64,000 bases of DNA, from assembly GCF_022682495.2 (NCBI RefSeq), contig NC_071393.1, positions 103,219,010 to 103,283,009 of the forward strand. Reading direction: 5' to 3'. Origin of the DNA: Desmodus rotundus. Its lineage: Eukaryota > Chordata > Mammalia > Chiroptera > Phyllostomidae. Positions 9,706 to 20,930 of the stretch are shown here, one piece after another (within the stretch, counting starts at the first letter, position 1; each line of letters starts with the position of its first letter). The position numbers were made by a program, and so were the translations under genes. A model generated the notes under the pieces. It was not told where the DNA came from and did no database searches. It worked only from the letters and a program-made list of their open reading frames with translations.

Positions 9706-10905
9706 CTTACGTTCTCTTTGTTACCTCTTGTTTAACCCCTTGTTATGGACAACTTGTTCCTTTCAAATGAGATGAATATATTTGGGTATATTTAGCAAAA
9801 AATGTTCTGAATATTTCTGACTTTTGTCTTGCAGGAGGAACTTATGTTGAACAAACTTTCACTTCATGCCTTATAGGTGTCTGTACTCCTTTGGAAAGCC
9901 TTAGAAATTATACTGCGTTTGAGCATATCGAAAAGAGAATGACTTACTCTGATATTTATAATTGGGGACCAGTGGTAACTATAAAGGACAGGGAAATGTT
10001 TTCATTGAAAGTCGCTAATGTCGCCCCAGCTAGAGAGTGTGCAACTTTTGGCAACTGTACTAAACTGTCTTGTGCTCTTAGCAGGTGTGAAGATGAATTG
10101 CACCACCACCACTGATGTATCTTATGCTTATGCTCATGATAAACTGCCAACGGGATAGTTTCTGATATGTGGAATGACTGTCTACTCCTATGTTCCAGCA
10201 AACAGTCCTGGGGGACCATGCTCTCTTGGAAGACTGACGGTGTGTATGCCTCAGAAGCCCCACTTGGCCCAGGTTGGACAGGATCTCTCCCTTACACCTG
10301 ATTATATCAGTGACTTATTTTTTTAGCCCTGCTGAATATGTGTCTTTAACTGTATTTGTAATGCCAGCCATGGTAGCCTATTTGAATGCAGACATAAGCA
10401 GATTAGCCTGCACTATGGTGAAAGCTTTGAATGCCGCCTCGCAAGTCGTCAGTGCCATTAGTCAAGAACTAAGACAAGTCAGAGAAGCAGTACTGGAAAA
10501 TCGTGCAGCTATAGACTGCCTTCTTTTAAGGTATAATCATGGATGTGAAGAATTTTAAGGGCTCTGCTGTTTTAACTTAACTGATAGTTCACAGCTCATA
10601 GAGCGTAAAGTAAAGCAAGTAAATGATGCAGTGTCCAATATAAAACAGAGAGAGGGATTCTTTGTTATTAACTTGTCTAAACTAACCTCCTGGCTGTCTA
10701 GTATACCTGGTCTTCGAGAGGCAATTATCATTTTTATCCTTGTCATTTTCTTCAGTATCATAGCTTGCGTTGCATACAGTGTGCCCCCTTATGTGGGTCT
10801 GCAATTAGGTGTATTCCTAAACCCCCCACTGGACAGTCCAATGCTAAGTTACATGCCCAACAACAGAATGAATACTTCCATATGAAGCTGATCTCACAGA
10901 AATGA
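9702..10905 (+). pseudogene. ERV env (shortened and broken)
   Basis: The ATG at 9702 overlaps the end of pol and opens a hydrophobic signal-like peptide (MTYVLFVTSCLTPCYG). The frame stops at 9768-9770. A surface-subunit remnant at 9891-10115 follows. Only about 570 bp separate the start from the transmembrane subunit, against well over 1 kb in complete elements, so most of the surface subunit is deleted. The transmembrane part at 10274-10558 has a heptad-like helix, then ENRAAIDCLLL and a Cys that lies six positions before a CC pair (CX6CC), with a stop at 10556-10558 inside that spacing. A membrane segment (IIIFILVIFFSII) lies near 10720-10760 in the next frame. Env would mediate receptor binding and fusion; this copy cannot. 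Confidence 0.8.
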
Positions 10906-10922
10906 GAGAGTTTAATACTAAC

Positions 10923-10931
10923 AGTGGGGAA
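10923..10931 (+). promoter_or_regulatory. Polypurine tract next to the 3' LTR
   Basis: The run AGTGGGGAA (10923-10931) directly precedes the TG of the 3' LTR. This is the position used to prime plus-strand DNA. It is short and probably worn. Confidence 0.5.
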
Positions 10932-11467
10932 TGATAGGGGACTTAAAAGTTAGAAAATTTTAGTTTGAGTAATAGCTAATAAGCTCAGTAATCAATGCAT
11001 GTAAAAAATTTTGTTCCAGGAACTGAAAGTATGACCCCCCCTGACTCTAGGAGACCATAAGCAGTTCCACCTTTGTGCCCCAGGAGGACTGCAAGCAACT
11101 CAAGATGGTACCTGAGCCATCGTCCTCCAGGGTGAGATGCCCACCGCCCAGGACACAGCTAGAGACCACTGCCTGGGGCACAGCTTAAGACCACCGCCCA
11201 GGGTGAGAATGCTGAAGTTTTTTGTTTTTTTTTTTTAATCCAATGAACTTTTCCTTGAATTCCAAACCCCTTACCTACACTTTGTTCTCCTTATAAAAAG
11301 GGCCATCTTAAAATGGAATTTAAGATGGTGTGTTATGGTATGAACCCACCATCTTCTCAGATCGCAGGCCATCTGAATAAAGTGCCCATAAAGATTCCAC
11401 TGCTGTCATTGCTTATTGGGTTTGGTAGTGACAGGCAGCCCGAACTCTGGTGTCTTTTCCAGTTTCA
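10932..11467 (+). repeat. 3' LTR of the ERV
   Basis: 536 bp from TGATAGGGGAC to AGTTTCA, matching the 5' LTR. It keeps the TATA box (11292-11298) and one AATAAA (11376-11381); the second signal present in the 5' LTR is mutated here. The longest mismatched patches are near 10993-11015 and 11361-11403. Confidence 0.95.
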
Positions 11468-11471
11468 ATAC

Positions 11472-12377
11472 TAAATATTTTACACACTCAAGTATTGTTT
11501 TATTCAACTTGTATGAAAGAAGATAATTCATCTAAAAAATTAAATTTAAGCCATAATGTTTCCAAACATGCATTCACCTGATGCTGAATATTACATTTCT
11601 TGAAACCAGCTGTTCAAAGGCATTTCGGGCTCTTACTGAAAAGATAAAACAAGTCATCAACAGTTAGGGATAAAATATTTTTAAATTTTTATTCACCAAT
11701 ATAATATCCCTTCCTATATATCAGGAAAGAAATGAAGTATATTTCAATAGGGAAAGGAGAAGGCTGAAACTAAGGAATTTCTCTTGCAGCATAATCACAT
11801 TTTATTTTTGACAATCAGAAGAGACTTTGGATTTGCTGTTTTGTTTGTTTGTTTTGTTTTTTTTTAACATTCCAGTGGAACTAGTTGGATGGAGGGAAAC
11901 GTAGGCAATTAAGTGGCCATGTGTTCTACATGACCCTGAAAACTGTATTGGCCATTTTTCCACTGAAATGACTGGCCAGTCTACCCTGCCTAAAGGCGGA
12001 GATGCTGGCGGTGCGGCCGGCACCTGACAGCCCCTTTTAGGAGGAGAATGCTCTCTCTGAAGGTCCCCCTGCAGGCAGTGTTCCTGGCTTGCTCTCTCCC
12101 CTCTGTCAGGCTCTGGACAGCTGGATGTTACTGAGTTTGGACAGCTGAGGAGAGTTTGCCTCCTAACCTTCCCAGGATTCCTGGCACCCCTTACCTGCCC
12201 GAGTTTCCAGAGTGGAGGAAGAAAGGATTCCTGGGTAACTCGAAGGTAGAAGGTGAATTGGAAAGATTGACCCCCTAGGGAGACTCTGCTGGTTGAACCT
12301 TGCATCCTGCACTATGAGAAAAAGCAGACTGTGTGGAGAGAAGGCCTGGGCTTCCTGCTCCTCTGAATGGTTGACAT
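11472..12377. other. Unassigned sequence downstream of the ERV
   Basis: No element recognised. The longest open frame of the window (167 codons, minus, 11802-12305) lies here. It has no domain, no signal peptide and a low-complexity start of Lys/Asn codons from an A/T tract, so it is not called as a gene. Confidence 0.45.
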
Positions 12378-12505
12378 CAGGTGGAGCAAAAGTAGGTTTA
12401 TAGTGGTGAGTACATGAAACACAGTTTATCCTTGTACTATTATTTGTTATCTATTGTATTTATTTTCCAAATGAGCAACAGTAAACCTACTATTGCCCCA
12501 CCCTG
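12378..12505 (-). mobile_element. Small palindromic DNA transposon (MITE), copy 1
   Basis: About 128 bp whose ends are inverted repeats: CAGGTGGAGCAAAAGTAGG at the left and the complement of CAGGGTGGGGCAATAGTAGG at the right. The interior is AT-rich. On the minus strand it aligns over most of its length with 58248-58379, sharing a GGATAAACTGTGTTTCATG-like stretch. It carries no coding sequence and depends on a transposase elsewhere. The superfamily is not certain; a TA follows the right end. Confidence 0.7.
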
Positions 12506-15500
12506 TAAATGTTTTGTTCTTTCTAGCAAACAATTGCTTTGATTGGACACCTACTCCCATGGGAACTTGTGGTCCCTGGTCTCTGAATGATAACCCTTAA
12601 AAAAAATCTCGGCCTCTAAAAGGTAGTCTCCAGGAGACTGGTGTCCAGGAATCTGGGTAGCAACAGGGACGCCATTTCAAAAAGCCCTCGGCAGAGAGGG
12701 GACCGTTTATCTCGACCCACTTCAATGAAAATTGTCATGCTTTATATTGCCATGAAATAACAATCAGAAGCTGAGGGAAGGCACACAATTTCCCCTGCCC
12801 GGTTGTCCCAAATGGCAGCCCTGCAGAAACCAATTATGCTAATAATATTTTCATACTAAAAAGAAAATGTGTGATTGCTGGTTATTTTGTTTTGAACAGA
12901 TGTCATTTTTTCCATTGGGGAAAATTTAAATGCAATTTTGTTGTTTCCCTTTCCTCAAAAATGTATCTTAAATGGTAATAAGTCCCAGTTACAAGCATCT
13001 TCTAGCAAATTTTGAGGACTAAAGTGTAGGTAACAGTGTTGCCCCAAGCTGCTCTCCACCTCTAGCAGGTTAGCGTAAGTGCCAGGAATCAGCTACCCAC
13101 CTAGCCCTGCCCTAGCCTCAGCTAGCTCTTTAGACATTTTCAGCCTGTGTCTAAACTTGCAAACCAAATGCTGGTCTTTAAGTCAGCATCACATCCCACA
13201 TACAAACTTCCGGTGGAATTGTCCCAACTGAATGAAGCTGGTTCTGGCTCGAGCGTGACCAGGTGGGACGCTTCCTCCCTTGTCCAGACCACAGAATTTT
13301 AAAATCAAAACAAAGCGTCCCAAAGCCCAACACAAATCAATCTCCACACTCTGCCCACTTTCAGTCCACTCCCACCTCTGCAGGGGTGATGCGCTCAAAA
13401 GCCCTTCCTTCTTCAGAGTGATTTCCAGTAACCTCCAGAGTCGTTTTTCTAATTAAATAAACCTCATCTTGTCTAGCTTCCTAGTCAGCATTTTGAACCC
13501 CCTACAGATGGGTCTGAAGGATTAACAGCAAATCCTCCTCGACCTAGCTCTGGCAGATGGGCGGCATGTGTCTGATAAATACTCGGACCAGGCTTGCTTC
13601 CTCCTGTTCCTAACAGATAGACAGCACGCCCAGCAAATTAATTTTAAAATGGTGCCCCTCACAACCCTTAGAATGGCAAAGGAGGCCAAACACAAATGAT
13701 ATGAATTTCATATGTGGAACACATTATCACCTCCCAATAACTGAGAAAAACATCAACCTGTTGGGTAAACAGGACCTCAGGGGAAGGCTGGGTCAGCAAG
13801 CATGCCCTCAACCTGGAGAGCAGGACCATGCACACATGGAGGACGCACCGCCTGGCCCCACGTTCATGGGCCTGTAGCCCTTTCCTGCCTTGCAAATGCC
13901 TTTCTGCTTGTGCATTTACTCTGTGGTAACCAAGGCACCTTTATTAGGTGGAGATACCCCAGAAGAGGGTGTATCTAGGGTTTTCATATTTTAAAAAAGA
14001 GACAGCCGGTAGGGAGACAAAACGTCTTCCCCAATTGCTAGAGAGTTCTTACATTTAAGGATTGAAGACTATATGAGGTTTTTCCAACTTAGAAAGGGAA
14101 AGCAACATGAAGCTCTGGACGAAAGGAGTAATGCACATGACTTCATTTAAGATGCTCTTCCCTCATGAGAGCATTCTTCCAACTACACCTCACTTTGGAA
14201 TAGCTGGCAAAGCTTAACACTGCCAGTCAGAGGTAGCTGCCCTCTCCCTCACGGGCTGTGTAACTCTGGGCCTTTAACCTCACTTGTAAAATTTAAGGAA
14301 TACTATTTTAACTTCTTCCCATCCTATCCATCCACCACCCTGCTCCCCCCAAAATTTCAAGCTGGAATACTAGTAAATGGACAAGGCAGGTAGGGGAGGT
14401 GTTATTCCCAGTCTACAAAAAAATGGGGAAACGCATTCCTGCTGAGAGCACAGAGTATTTGCTCAGTTAATGTTGAATAAAAGGAGGAGAATGAAACTCA
14501 GCCATAAGGATAAACTCCACAAGACATACAGCTACTTTGTAGAAGAGACAAGTGCGGAGCCCAGGTTTCTAGACGGTGAGTCATTCCTCTTGAGATCACG
14601 TGCTTTGCAGATCGGACTCTTGAATTCTCCCAGACGACACAGGTGGCAGACTTGCTGGTAACTCTTTCCTGTTGGAGGACAATGGCCCACAGAAATTAAC
14701 GGGACAAACCAAAGGTAACGTGGAAATTCCAAGGATGATTCAGAGTAAGAATCCAGGTCTCCGGATGGGTGGAGGTAGAAGAAGGTACAAGGGGGATAAG
14801 TGATAATGGGAAGAAATGCAAAAAAGCCCACAAAAAACAAAAAAAACCCTATTTAAAAAAAGATTAAAAAAAAAAAAGAATCCAGGTCCCTGATTCTTGC
14901 TTATACGCCACCATATTCTATGACTTTATTAGCTTTATTCTTCCTTACACCTAGGGCGACCAGATATCCACTTTTGCTCAGGGAAGTCCTGCTTTATACC
15001 TGTTGTCCCAGAGTAAATATGAAAATTACTATTTTTCACACTCAAAAGGGGTTTGGAAAATTTTAATTGCATGATAAACCACCATCTGACACATGTATAT
15101 ATAATTTGTTTATTGTTTCTCAGACCCATTAGAACACAGGCTCCATGATGGCAGGGACTCCGTGTGTTTTGTTCAATGTGTCGTCAGCACCTTAACTGGT
15201 GCTGACACGTAGATATTCAATCGGTATTTGTTAGAGTGTTAACTAATACACTTTAAGTGAGTGGGATTTCATGATTTGTTCAGACTAGTACTAAGGAGCT
15301 AACACAATAAAACGGGTTTTCGTTTTACCTCTGACTTTCTGTGTATCCATAGGGCAAGCTCCCTAACCTCCCCGAGCTGCAGGGCCCCCAGGGGAGAGAA
15401 TGGAACTCGCAGCAGTCCAGCTGTGTCCACCAGAGGCAGCAGCACGTGTGCTAACCTGTATCAGCATATATGCAAATGCCAAGGAACTGTAACGTGCCCT

Positions 15501-16564
15501 CCCAATTGCTATTTGATTTTACATCAACAATTACAGAGCGGTGGCTTTGTTAGAAATCAGATGGCAGTTAGGATGAAAGGGGGGTGGTAAAGCTCATATT
15601 TAGACTTGTTTTAGAGTGTTAGGCATATTGTATCCTTTCAGACACTGGTGCTAAAGCCCCAAACAGCTAATGCAAGCTTTGCAAAAGAATATTCTACAAA
15701 GCTGTGTTTAAAAGGCAACCTTTTCCAGACTCCTTTTTAAGGAACAGGCATTAGGTCATGTTGCTCTCACATTACTGACCCCAGGCCCAGCTGGCTCCCG
15801 GCCTCTGCTCTGTAGGCCGCACAGGGCAGCTCTGAGCTGGGCCTCTTGGAGCTAGGAGGGCTCCGCTCTCGATGGGCCGTCCCTCACACTTAGAGCCAAA
15901 CCACTGCAGGTCCAGAGCTCGCCACGCTCTCCCAGGGAGTTCCCAGAGCAATTAACAAAACAGAGGCCTAATTAGGAGCAATTGGGATTTAATGCGACTT
16001 TAAAGTGATCCTGAGGCCCTTTTGAAGGAAAGTGAGGATCCTCCAAGCAGGAACTTGTCAAGGATTTGTCCAAGGGTGGCAGCCTGGCAGCTAATTCTCA
16101 AAGCTCTCCTGATACAATCTCCTCTCTGTGAAGGGCTTTCCCCCAATCTAGAAAACTCGAAGTAGCAAGTCAAGGAAACATAATTTTGACAACTTGAGGC
16201 CTTGCCTTTTGCAAATGACTTTCTCTGCTGTTGATTTGTATATTGCCTTCAATGAATGATGAGCTTTGTTTTTGACTTTCTTCTCTTTTTTAAGGCGTGA
16301 CCATTCAGACCATGTACACTAACACACCAGCCTGTGTCCTTCCCTCAGTAATCCTTCAAAGGGGGCAGTTGGTCATTCCTGACCACGGGCTTTGCATCAC
16401 AGGAGACACCAAGCGGAGTAAAGTCACTGTAAATTGGCATCTGTGGCTCAGCATGGTGCTTTCACCTATCACATTAGCACAGATTGAACAATGTATGGTG
16501 CTGTGTTGGTGAGACACTGGGAAACAGGCACCACCATGGGCTGCTGGGGGCATTTCAATTAGTG
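12506..16564. other. Long unassigned unique region
   Basis: No gene or young repeat recognised. Weak MIR-like traces occur near 14250-14310 and an L2/MIR-like end near 15130-15240. Around 14855-14880 there are A-rich tracts. The part 15940-16060 looks like a candidate conserved regulatory element and is listed separately. Confidence 0.45.
15940..16060. promoter_or_regulatory. Candidate homeodomain-site cluster
   Basis: Within about 60 bp there are CAATTA, the 10-bp palindrome CCTAATTAGG (15967-15976), CAATTG and TTTAATGCGAC. Such clustered ATTA cores in otherwise repeat-free DNA are typical of conserved developmental enhancers. The call is inference from motif density only. Confidence 0.25.
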
Positions 16565-17045
16565 CCACCTCTGTGCAAAACAGTTCGGGGCAATTAAGTT
16601 TCTAAATGCACTTATCTTTTGACCCAGCAATTCTACATCTAAAAATTTCTCCTACAGATATACTAGCTTGTGTATGGAATCACTTCTGTATGTCAGTAGG
16701 AGAGCGAGTACACGAATTATTAGGACAGCCAGCAAAAATGAGGAAGTTCTTTAGGTACCAATGTGAACTGATCTGCCAGATGTATCGCTAGGTCAGAAAA
16801 GCAAAGGGAGAACAGTGTGTGCAGAATGCTGCCAGATTTTTTCAGTGGTGGTAATAGATTTTACAAACACATACAGATAGTTTGTTAACTAATAGTTAAC
16901 ATTGTTTGCCTTCAGTGACAGGAACTGGGTGGCTGGGGAACAAGTGTAGATGGGATACTTCTCTATATACCTTTCTGATGCCTTTTGAGTTTTGCATTCT
17001 GTGCAATTAGCTTATTATTTGAATAAATAAATAAATGTCTTAAAT
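16565..17045 (+). repeat. Old L1 LINE 3' end
   Basis: Begins with a late-ORF2-like segment (CTTATCTTTTGACCCAGCAATTCTACATCT is the conserved part) and ends with GGAACTGGGTGGCTGGGG, CCTTTTGAGTTTTG and a tail of AATAAATAAATAAATG. This is the 3' UTR layout of ancient mammalian L1 families. It is 5'-truncated and inert. Confidence 0.7.
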
Positions 17046-17049
17046 TGTA

Positions 17050-17535
17050 CATTTTTTACATTCTAAATGTTTCCACTCTAGGCACCAAGATTCGCGTGGT
17101 CTACTTGTTATAATGTGCTATATTCATAATTTTTATATTTTAAAGCAGAGAGATACTGTCTTGCATTTCTAAAGTGGGTTCACGTACAGGATTGACATAG
17201 CAGGTTGAAACTGTTTAAGTGACACATCTCAGTAAAACAACATTCCATCAAATTTCTTAATTCTTAAAGAGAACTAAAAACGAGATGGGCGTAGAGATGG
17301 GTTTAAAGTGCCTGGAATAAAAAATGCATCTTGAAAACCAGATCTTAGTATTTTATCGAATAGATGATAACCAAATACCTCAAGACAGTGTATTTACAGT
17401 GGAAATAAAGTTTACTTCACATCCTTCTCTCCTTTAAAACCATTCCACCCTCCTTCCTCCTTTATCTGACTTTCATGAATTCGGTTTGCACTTCATGAGG
17501 TAGCCCCACAGCACATGCTTATACTAAACACTGTT
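17050..17535. other. Unassigned sequence
   Basis: AT-rich unique DNA between an L1 end and a MIR. No gene, repeat family or regulatory site could be supported. Confidence 0.45.
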
Positions 17536-17539
17536 CCCT

Positions 17540-17760
17540 GTGACCAAACATATGAGCCTTAGAATAAAACAGACTAGATCCAGATCCCAGGGCCACGTTT
17601 ACCGACTCCATAACCTGAAGCTAACTGCATGGGTTTAAAACTCATCTATGAAATGCGATAGTCCTAACACAGGGAAGGATTTTGCAGACGAAGTGAGACC
17701 CTTCATGCTGCGCACTTCGCACAATGCCTGGTGTATAGTGACCTCACCGTAAAATGGTAG
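17540..17760 (+). repeat. MIR SINE fragment
   Basis: Starts with a GAGCCTTAGAATAAAACAGACTAGATCC block, passes through ATCTATGAAATG and ends with CACAATGCCTGGTGTATAGTGA, the MIR 3' signature. Strongly diverged. Confidence 0.5.
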
Positions 17761-17764
17761 CTTC

Positions 17765-18800
17765 TATCTTTTTCATCGTTTTAGCTCTTTGCTTTGTCTC
17801 CTTAACTTAATTACATGTGACAACAGGGCTGACTCTTTTTAAACCAGCTCTTTGCCTGAAGCATTAGTGCTCTACACATGCTGAACACCAAGGGAAGGCT
17901 GACTGGCTCCTATACCTTGGAGGTGGGGACCTCAAAAACCTCAGTTTAGGTCCAGCTCCTGTACAGATAAGACTTTAGCCCCATGTCTTAGGGGGCCAAA
18001 AAGTAGACTGAGACCCCAAGAGGGGGGGGGGTTACTTCTTTCTTTGAAACACAGTTCTTTTGTTCTTAGAAAAGCAAACAAGTTAATTGAGTATGATTAT
18101 TCTACCTCACAATATTCAAACCCATCCACTACATTTCTTGTTACATGTTGTATGAGATTCTTTCCCTTTTTATGCTCATTTCAATACATGAGAAAAAAGT
18201 ACCCTCCTTATTTTCATGAAGTGAGATCACATGACCAGATGCAGGGTCTCAGAGATGCTGTGGGTCAGGGGGTGCTGCTTTTGCTTTCCTGTGTGGGACC
18301 CCAGACCTCCCTTAAAGCAATGAGGACAGGGTTTCCTATCTGTGGGCTCGGCAGCAAACAATTTCTGAGAGGCCTTCTGGACTGATGTCACACACTAGAG
18401 TTGTGGATGGAGGTTCAAATGTCCTGCCATTATGAATATTTCCATTAATACAGTACAGGGCTGTACTTTATCGAAAGTCCAACAAGTGATATTTTGCTTA
18501 ATGTATATCAAGTTACTCTTACCTATATTTAGTGCAGAGAAGTTGAAAGAGGAGATAAAAAAAATAACTCAGCTCCTTGAAAGGGTGTCCATTGCCACAT
18601 ATGACTATCCTTTCCCATTGTCCCATGCTGAGGTTTATTTGTTGATGCTCACAGGAGAAAGGGGCGCCACTTATACAATAAAGGTGATTGGGCCTCTGCT
18701 ACCATGTGCAGCCTCATCTGTCCTTGCCTTGCCACAACCACGCTGGACTTCTTCAGTCCCCCTAAAGCATCCTGAGAATGCAGTGTAGCTTTCATCGTTA
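17765..18800. other. Unassigned sequence
   Basis: Contains a run of nine G at 18022-18030. Two open frames of 113 and 118 codons (18044-18385 and 18432-18788) have no recognisable domain and are not bounded by convincing splice sites. No repeat was identified. Confidence 0.4.
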
Positions 18801-18804
18801 CACA

Positions 18805-19015
18805 TAGTGGTAGACTACCTGGAATGGAATCCTGAATATTCCAATTACTGGTTCAATCCTCTTGGGCAAGCTTCTTAAACTTTCCATGGCTCAGTTTTCC
18901 CATTTATCAAATGAGGATACTATGCTTCATAGAGTTATTATGAGGGGGAAATACAGATATAGCGCTTAGTATTAGGCCCTGCAAAAAGTAAGCACTCAGT
19001 ACAAGTGGGCTATCG
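18805..19015 (+). repeat. MIR SINE fragment
   Basis: Order of MIR blocks: ACTGGTTCAATCC, GGGCAAGCTTCTTAAAC, CAGTTTTCCCATTTATCAAA, ATAGAGTTATTATGAGG and AAGTAAGCACTCAGTA. The layout is well kept for a MIR. Confidence 0.7.
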
Positions 19016-19039
19016 TTAATGTGTAAACTCCAGGAGCTG

Positions 19040-19340
19040 GCCCTTGGTGCTCCCTATACCGAGAACACTCGCTTTCCAGACATACCCTTTTGCCTTTCCC
19101 TTGTCCTTTAGATCATAGCTCAAAGGTCAGCTTCCTCCAGGAAGTCCTCTCTGAACAACCCACTCTACCCAAGACATGACGAGGTGCCCTTCCTTTGGCC
19201 TTCCCTAGCCCGTTTCCAACCCCGCAGAGCATTCTACACACATTTATGAGCGTTTGTTTACTTGTGTGGCATCTACTATCGTATCAGTTTCACAAGGACA
19301 GAGATTTTGAGGGTGTATCGTTGCAGCCACAGCACCCAAT
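19040..19340 (+). repeat. L2 LINE 3' end fragment
   Basis: Shows CCCTTTTGCCTTTCCCTTG, ATAGCTCAAAGGTCAGCTTCC, AGGAAGTCCTCTCTGA and a tail-like ACAAGGACAGAGATTTTGAGG, matching the 3' L2 order. It follows a MIR with a gap of about 25 bp. Confidence 0.6.
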
Positions 19341-19344
19341 CAAA

Positions 19345-20538
19345 TGACACAGGAGGTCACTTGTGTAACACAATGCATAAGAGCCTTCTGCCTCGAGGTG
19401 GTGCTCACAAATGTGTTGGAAGAGAGCTTCCTATTGGAATGCCTTTGACATTGAAAAATGGTGAACCAACCAGAGATGGACAGCTGGGATAGACCTTGAC
19501 ATGGATTTAAAACTTGAAAAAAAGTGAGCATAGATTATCCAGATAAAGCACTATCAAAATACCTAGGCAGTAAGTACTTAGTCCTCTGTGTATTTTGGAT
19601 CCTGTTAGTTGTTATTTTGACAGATATTAGCTAATTCCCATCCACAGAGGTGAATAAATACATTCATGGAGGTGAAAGGGGGTGGCGGCATTAGAAACTG
19701 ATCCTCCGGGTTTCTGCACGGCTAGCTCGCTATCACCAGTTTCCTACTTTGACGGCCGTCCAGTCCTTGCTCCTATGAGGAAGAACATGACCCTCAGGAA
19801 GGGGGACTTGGCACAAGCACCCAAGGGATCTAGCCAGGAGTTCCTCATTGTGGTAAGCACTCAAGCTTCCTGACCTGCTGTTTTTTTAAACTGACAAATA
19901 GGCCTCTTAATTACTAATAACATGGTGGTGATATGGCTTTGCATCCCTGAATTTAAAATTTATACCTTTAATAGCCTATTTTCTGAGTGTGTATTTGTTT
20001 TAAGAAGGTACAACCAGATACCAGGTTGTAATCTTGCCACTGTGTTATTTCCACACAGAACATGGTACTGGGATTAGTATTTCTCCTGAGTAACTGGTCT
20101 GCTTTTCTCCTTCAGTAACATAACCACTTTCTAACCTGGACACTAGAACATGAAGTCAGAACCGCTTTTCCCTGTCAAATCTGCTTTTCAGAACTAAGAA
20201 CCATAAATGAAACACACAGACTTTCAGTCTCTTGGAGATGATCTAGTCAACCCCCATATTCTTCAGATGAGAAACCTGAACCCAAATGAGGAATCGAGAG
20301 GCCCGTGTGAGGCCGGCGGTTTCTCCATCAATGTCCCTCTTGACTCCACCCACTTTCTTTACTTCACATTTCTCACTGATTTTTAATTTATCTTGCTTAA
20401 CACTGTGTGTTTTTGTAAGCTGCCCTAACTAATATCTAGAAAAGGTGAATTGTAAATGGACAGAATCAATAGAAACCAAATTGTCATTGAAACTTTTCTC
20501 CCCACCATTCTTCCTTCTTTCTATGTCCTTGAAGTCAG
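19345..20538. other. Unassigned sequence
   Basis: Unique DNA with an old repeat trace at 20220-20340 (ATGATCTAGTCAACCCCC, TTCAGATGAGAAACCTGAACCC). A GTAAGC donor-like site at 19854 has no persuasive acceptor upstream. Nothing else could be supported. Confidence 0.4.
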
Positions 20539-20725
20539 ACGCTGCTGTTCCTGGGAGCCTTGGCCAACCGGAGCTGAGGGACGGCTGCTGCTGTTGGGCT
20601 GCGCCGCTGCTGGGACACCTGAACCCACGCGAGCTGACCATGGAGTGGAGGAAGAGCAGGGCTTGAACAGTAAGTATTTGCCACAAGCCCCGTTTCATGG
20701 CACACTCAAAGACCAGGACTCCAAG
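20539..20725 (+). other. Candidate spliced exon (coding or lncRNA)
   Basis: A long pyrimidine tract (CCATTCTTCCTTCTTTCTATG region, 20508-20530) precedes an acceptor ending AAGTCAG at 20538. Two donors follow: ACA before GTAAGT at 20670, giving a 131-bp exon, and CAAG before GTGAGT at 20726, giving a 187-bp exon. The body is GC-richer than its flanks, with CpGs around 20581-20635. Open frames cross it on +, but none shows a known domain, and one frame has a stop at 20664-20666. It could be an exon of a long non-coding RNA, a coding exon, or a chance pairing of good splice sites. Confidence 0.35.
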
Positions 20726-20799
20726 GTGAGTACACAAAGCTTGTTGTTTTCTTTGGGGACCTTTTGCCACACTTCCCTCTCACTGTGCTTTGAAAATTA

Positions 20800-20930
20800 A
20801 CCACCAGAGTCTGGTCATTATGACTTCATTAACTATTCCTTGTAATTGCACCAGTCATAATTAATTCATTTGTTATTCACATGGGTGACATACGGACACT
20901 TTAATAGATTTTCCTCAGGGAATTCCACAT
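20800..20930. promoter_or_regulatory. Candidate ATTA-rich regulatory element
   Basis: Within 130 bp there are CATTAACT, TGTAATTGC, CATAATTAATTC and TTAATAG, with no repeat signature. It lies just downstream of the candidate exon at 20539-20725. The role is inferred from motif density only. Confidence 0.22.

Larger units (their letters stand above)
5494..11467 (+). mobile_element. Defective class I endogenous retrovirus (provirus)
   Basis: A 5.97-kb provirus in host DNA. Two LTRs starting TG and ending CA flank an internal region in the order primer site, splice donor, leader, gag, pol, env, purine tract. The 4-bp direct repeat ATAC at 5490-5493 and 11468-11471 is the target duplication, a size usual for gammaretrovirus-like elements. 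The pol-env overlap, the CX6CC spacing in env and the matrix/capsid motifs also fit class I. A full element would be about 8-9 kb; here the end of gag, all protease and most of reverse transcriptase are gone, and every reading frame is broken by stops or shifts. By eye the LTRs differ at roughly 8% of sites, suggesting an insertion many millions of years old. It cannot encode a complete virus. Confidence 0.93.

Noticed and set aside
11802..12305. Longest open frame of the window, 167 codons, minus strand
   Set aside because: No domain, signal peptide or splice context; the end is Lys/Asn-rich from a T-rich tract, and composition explains the openness.
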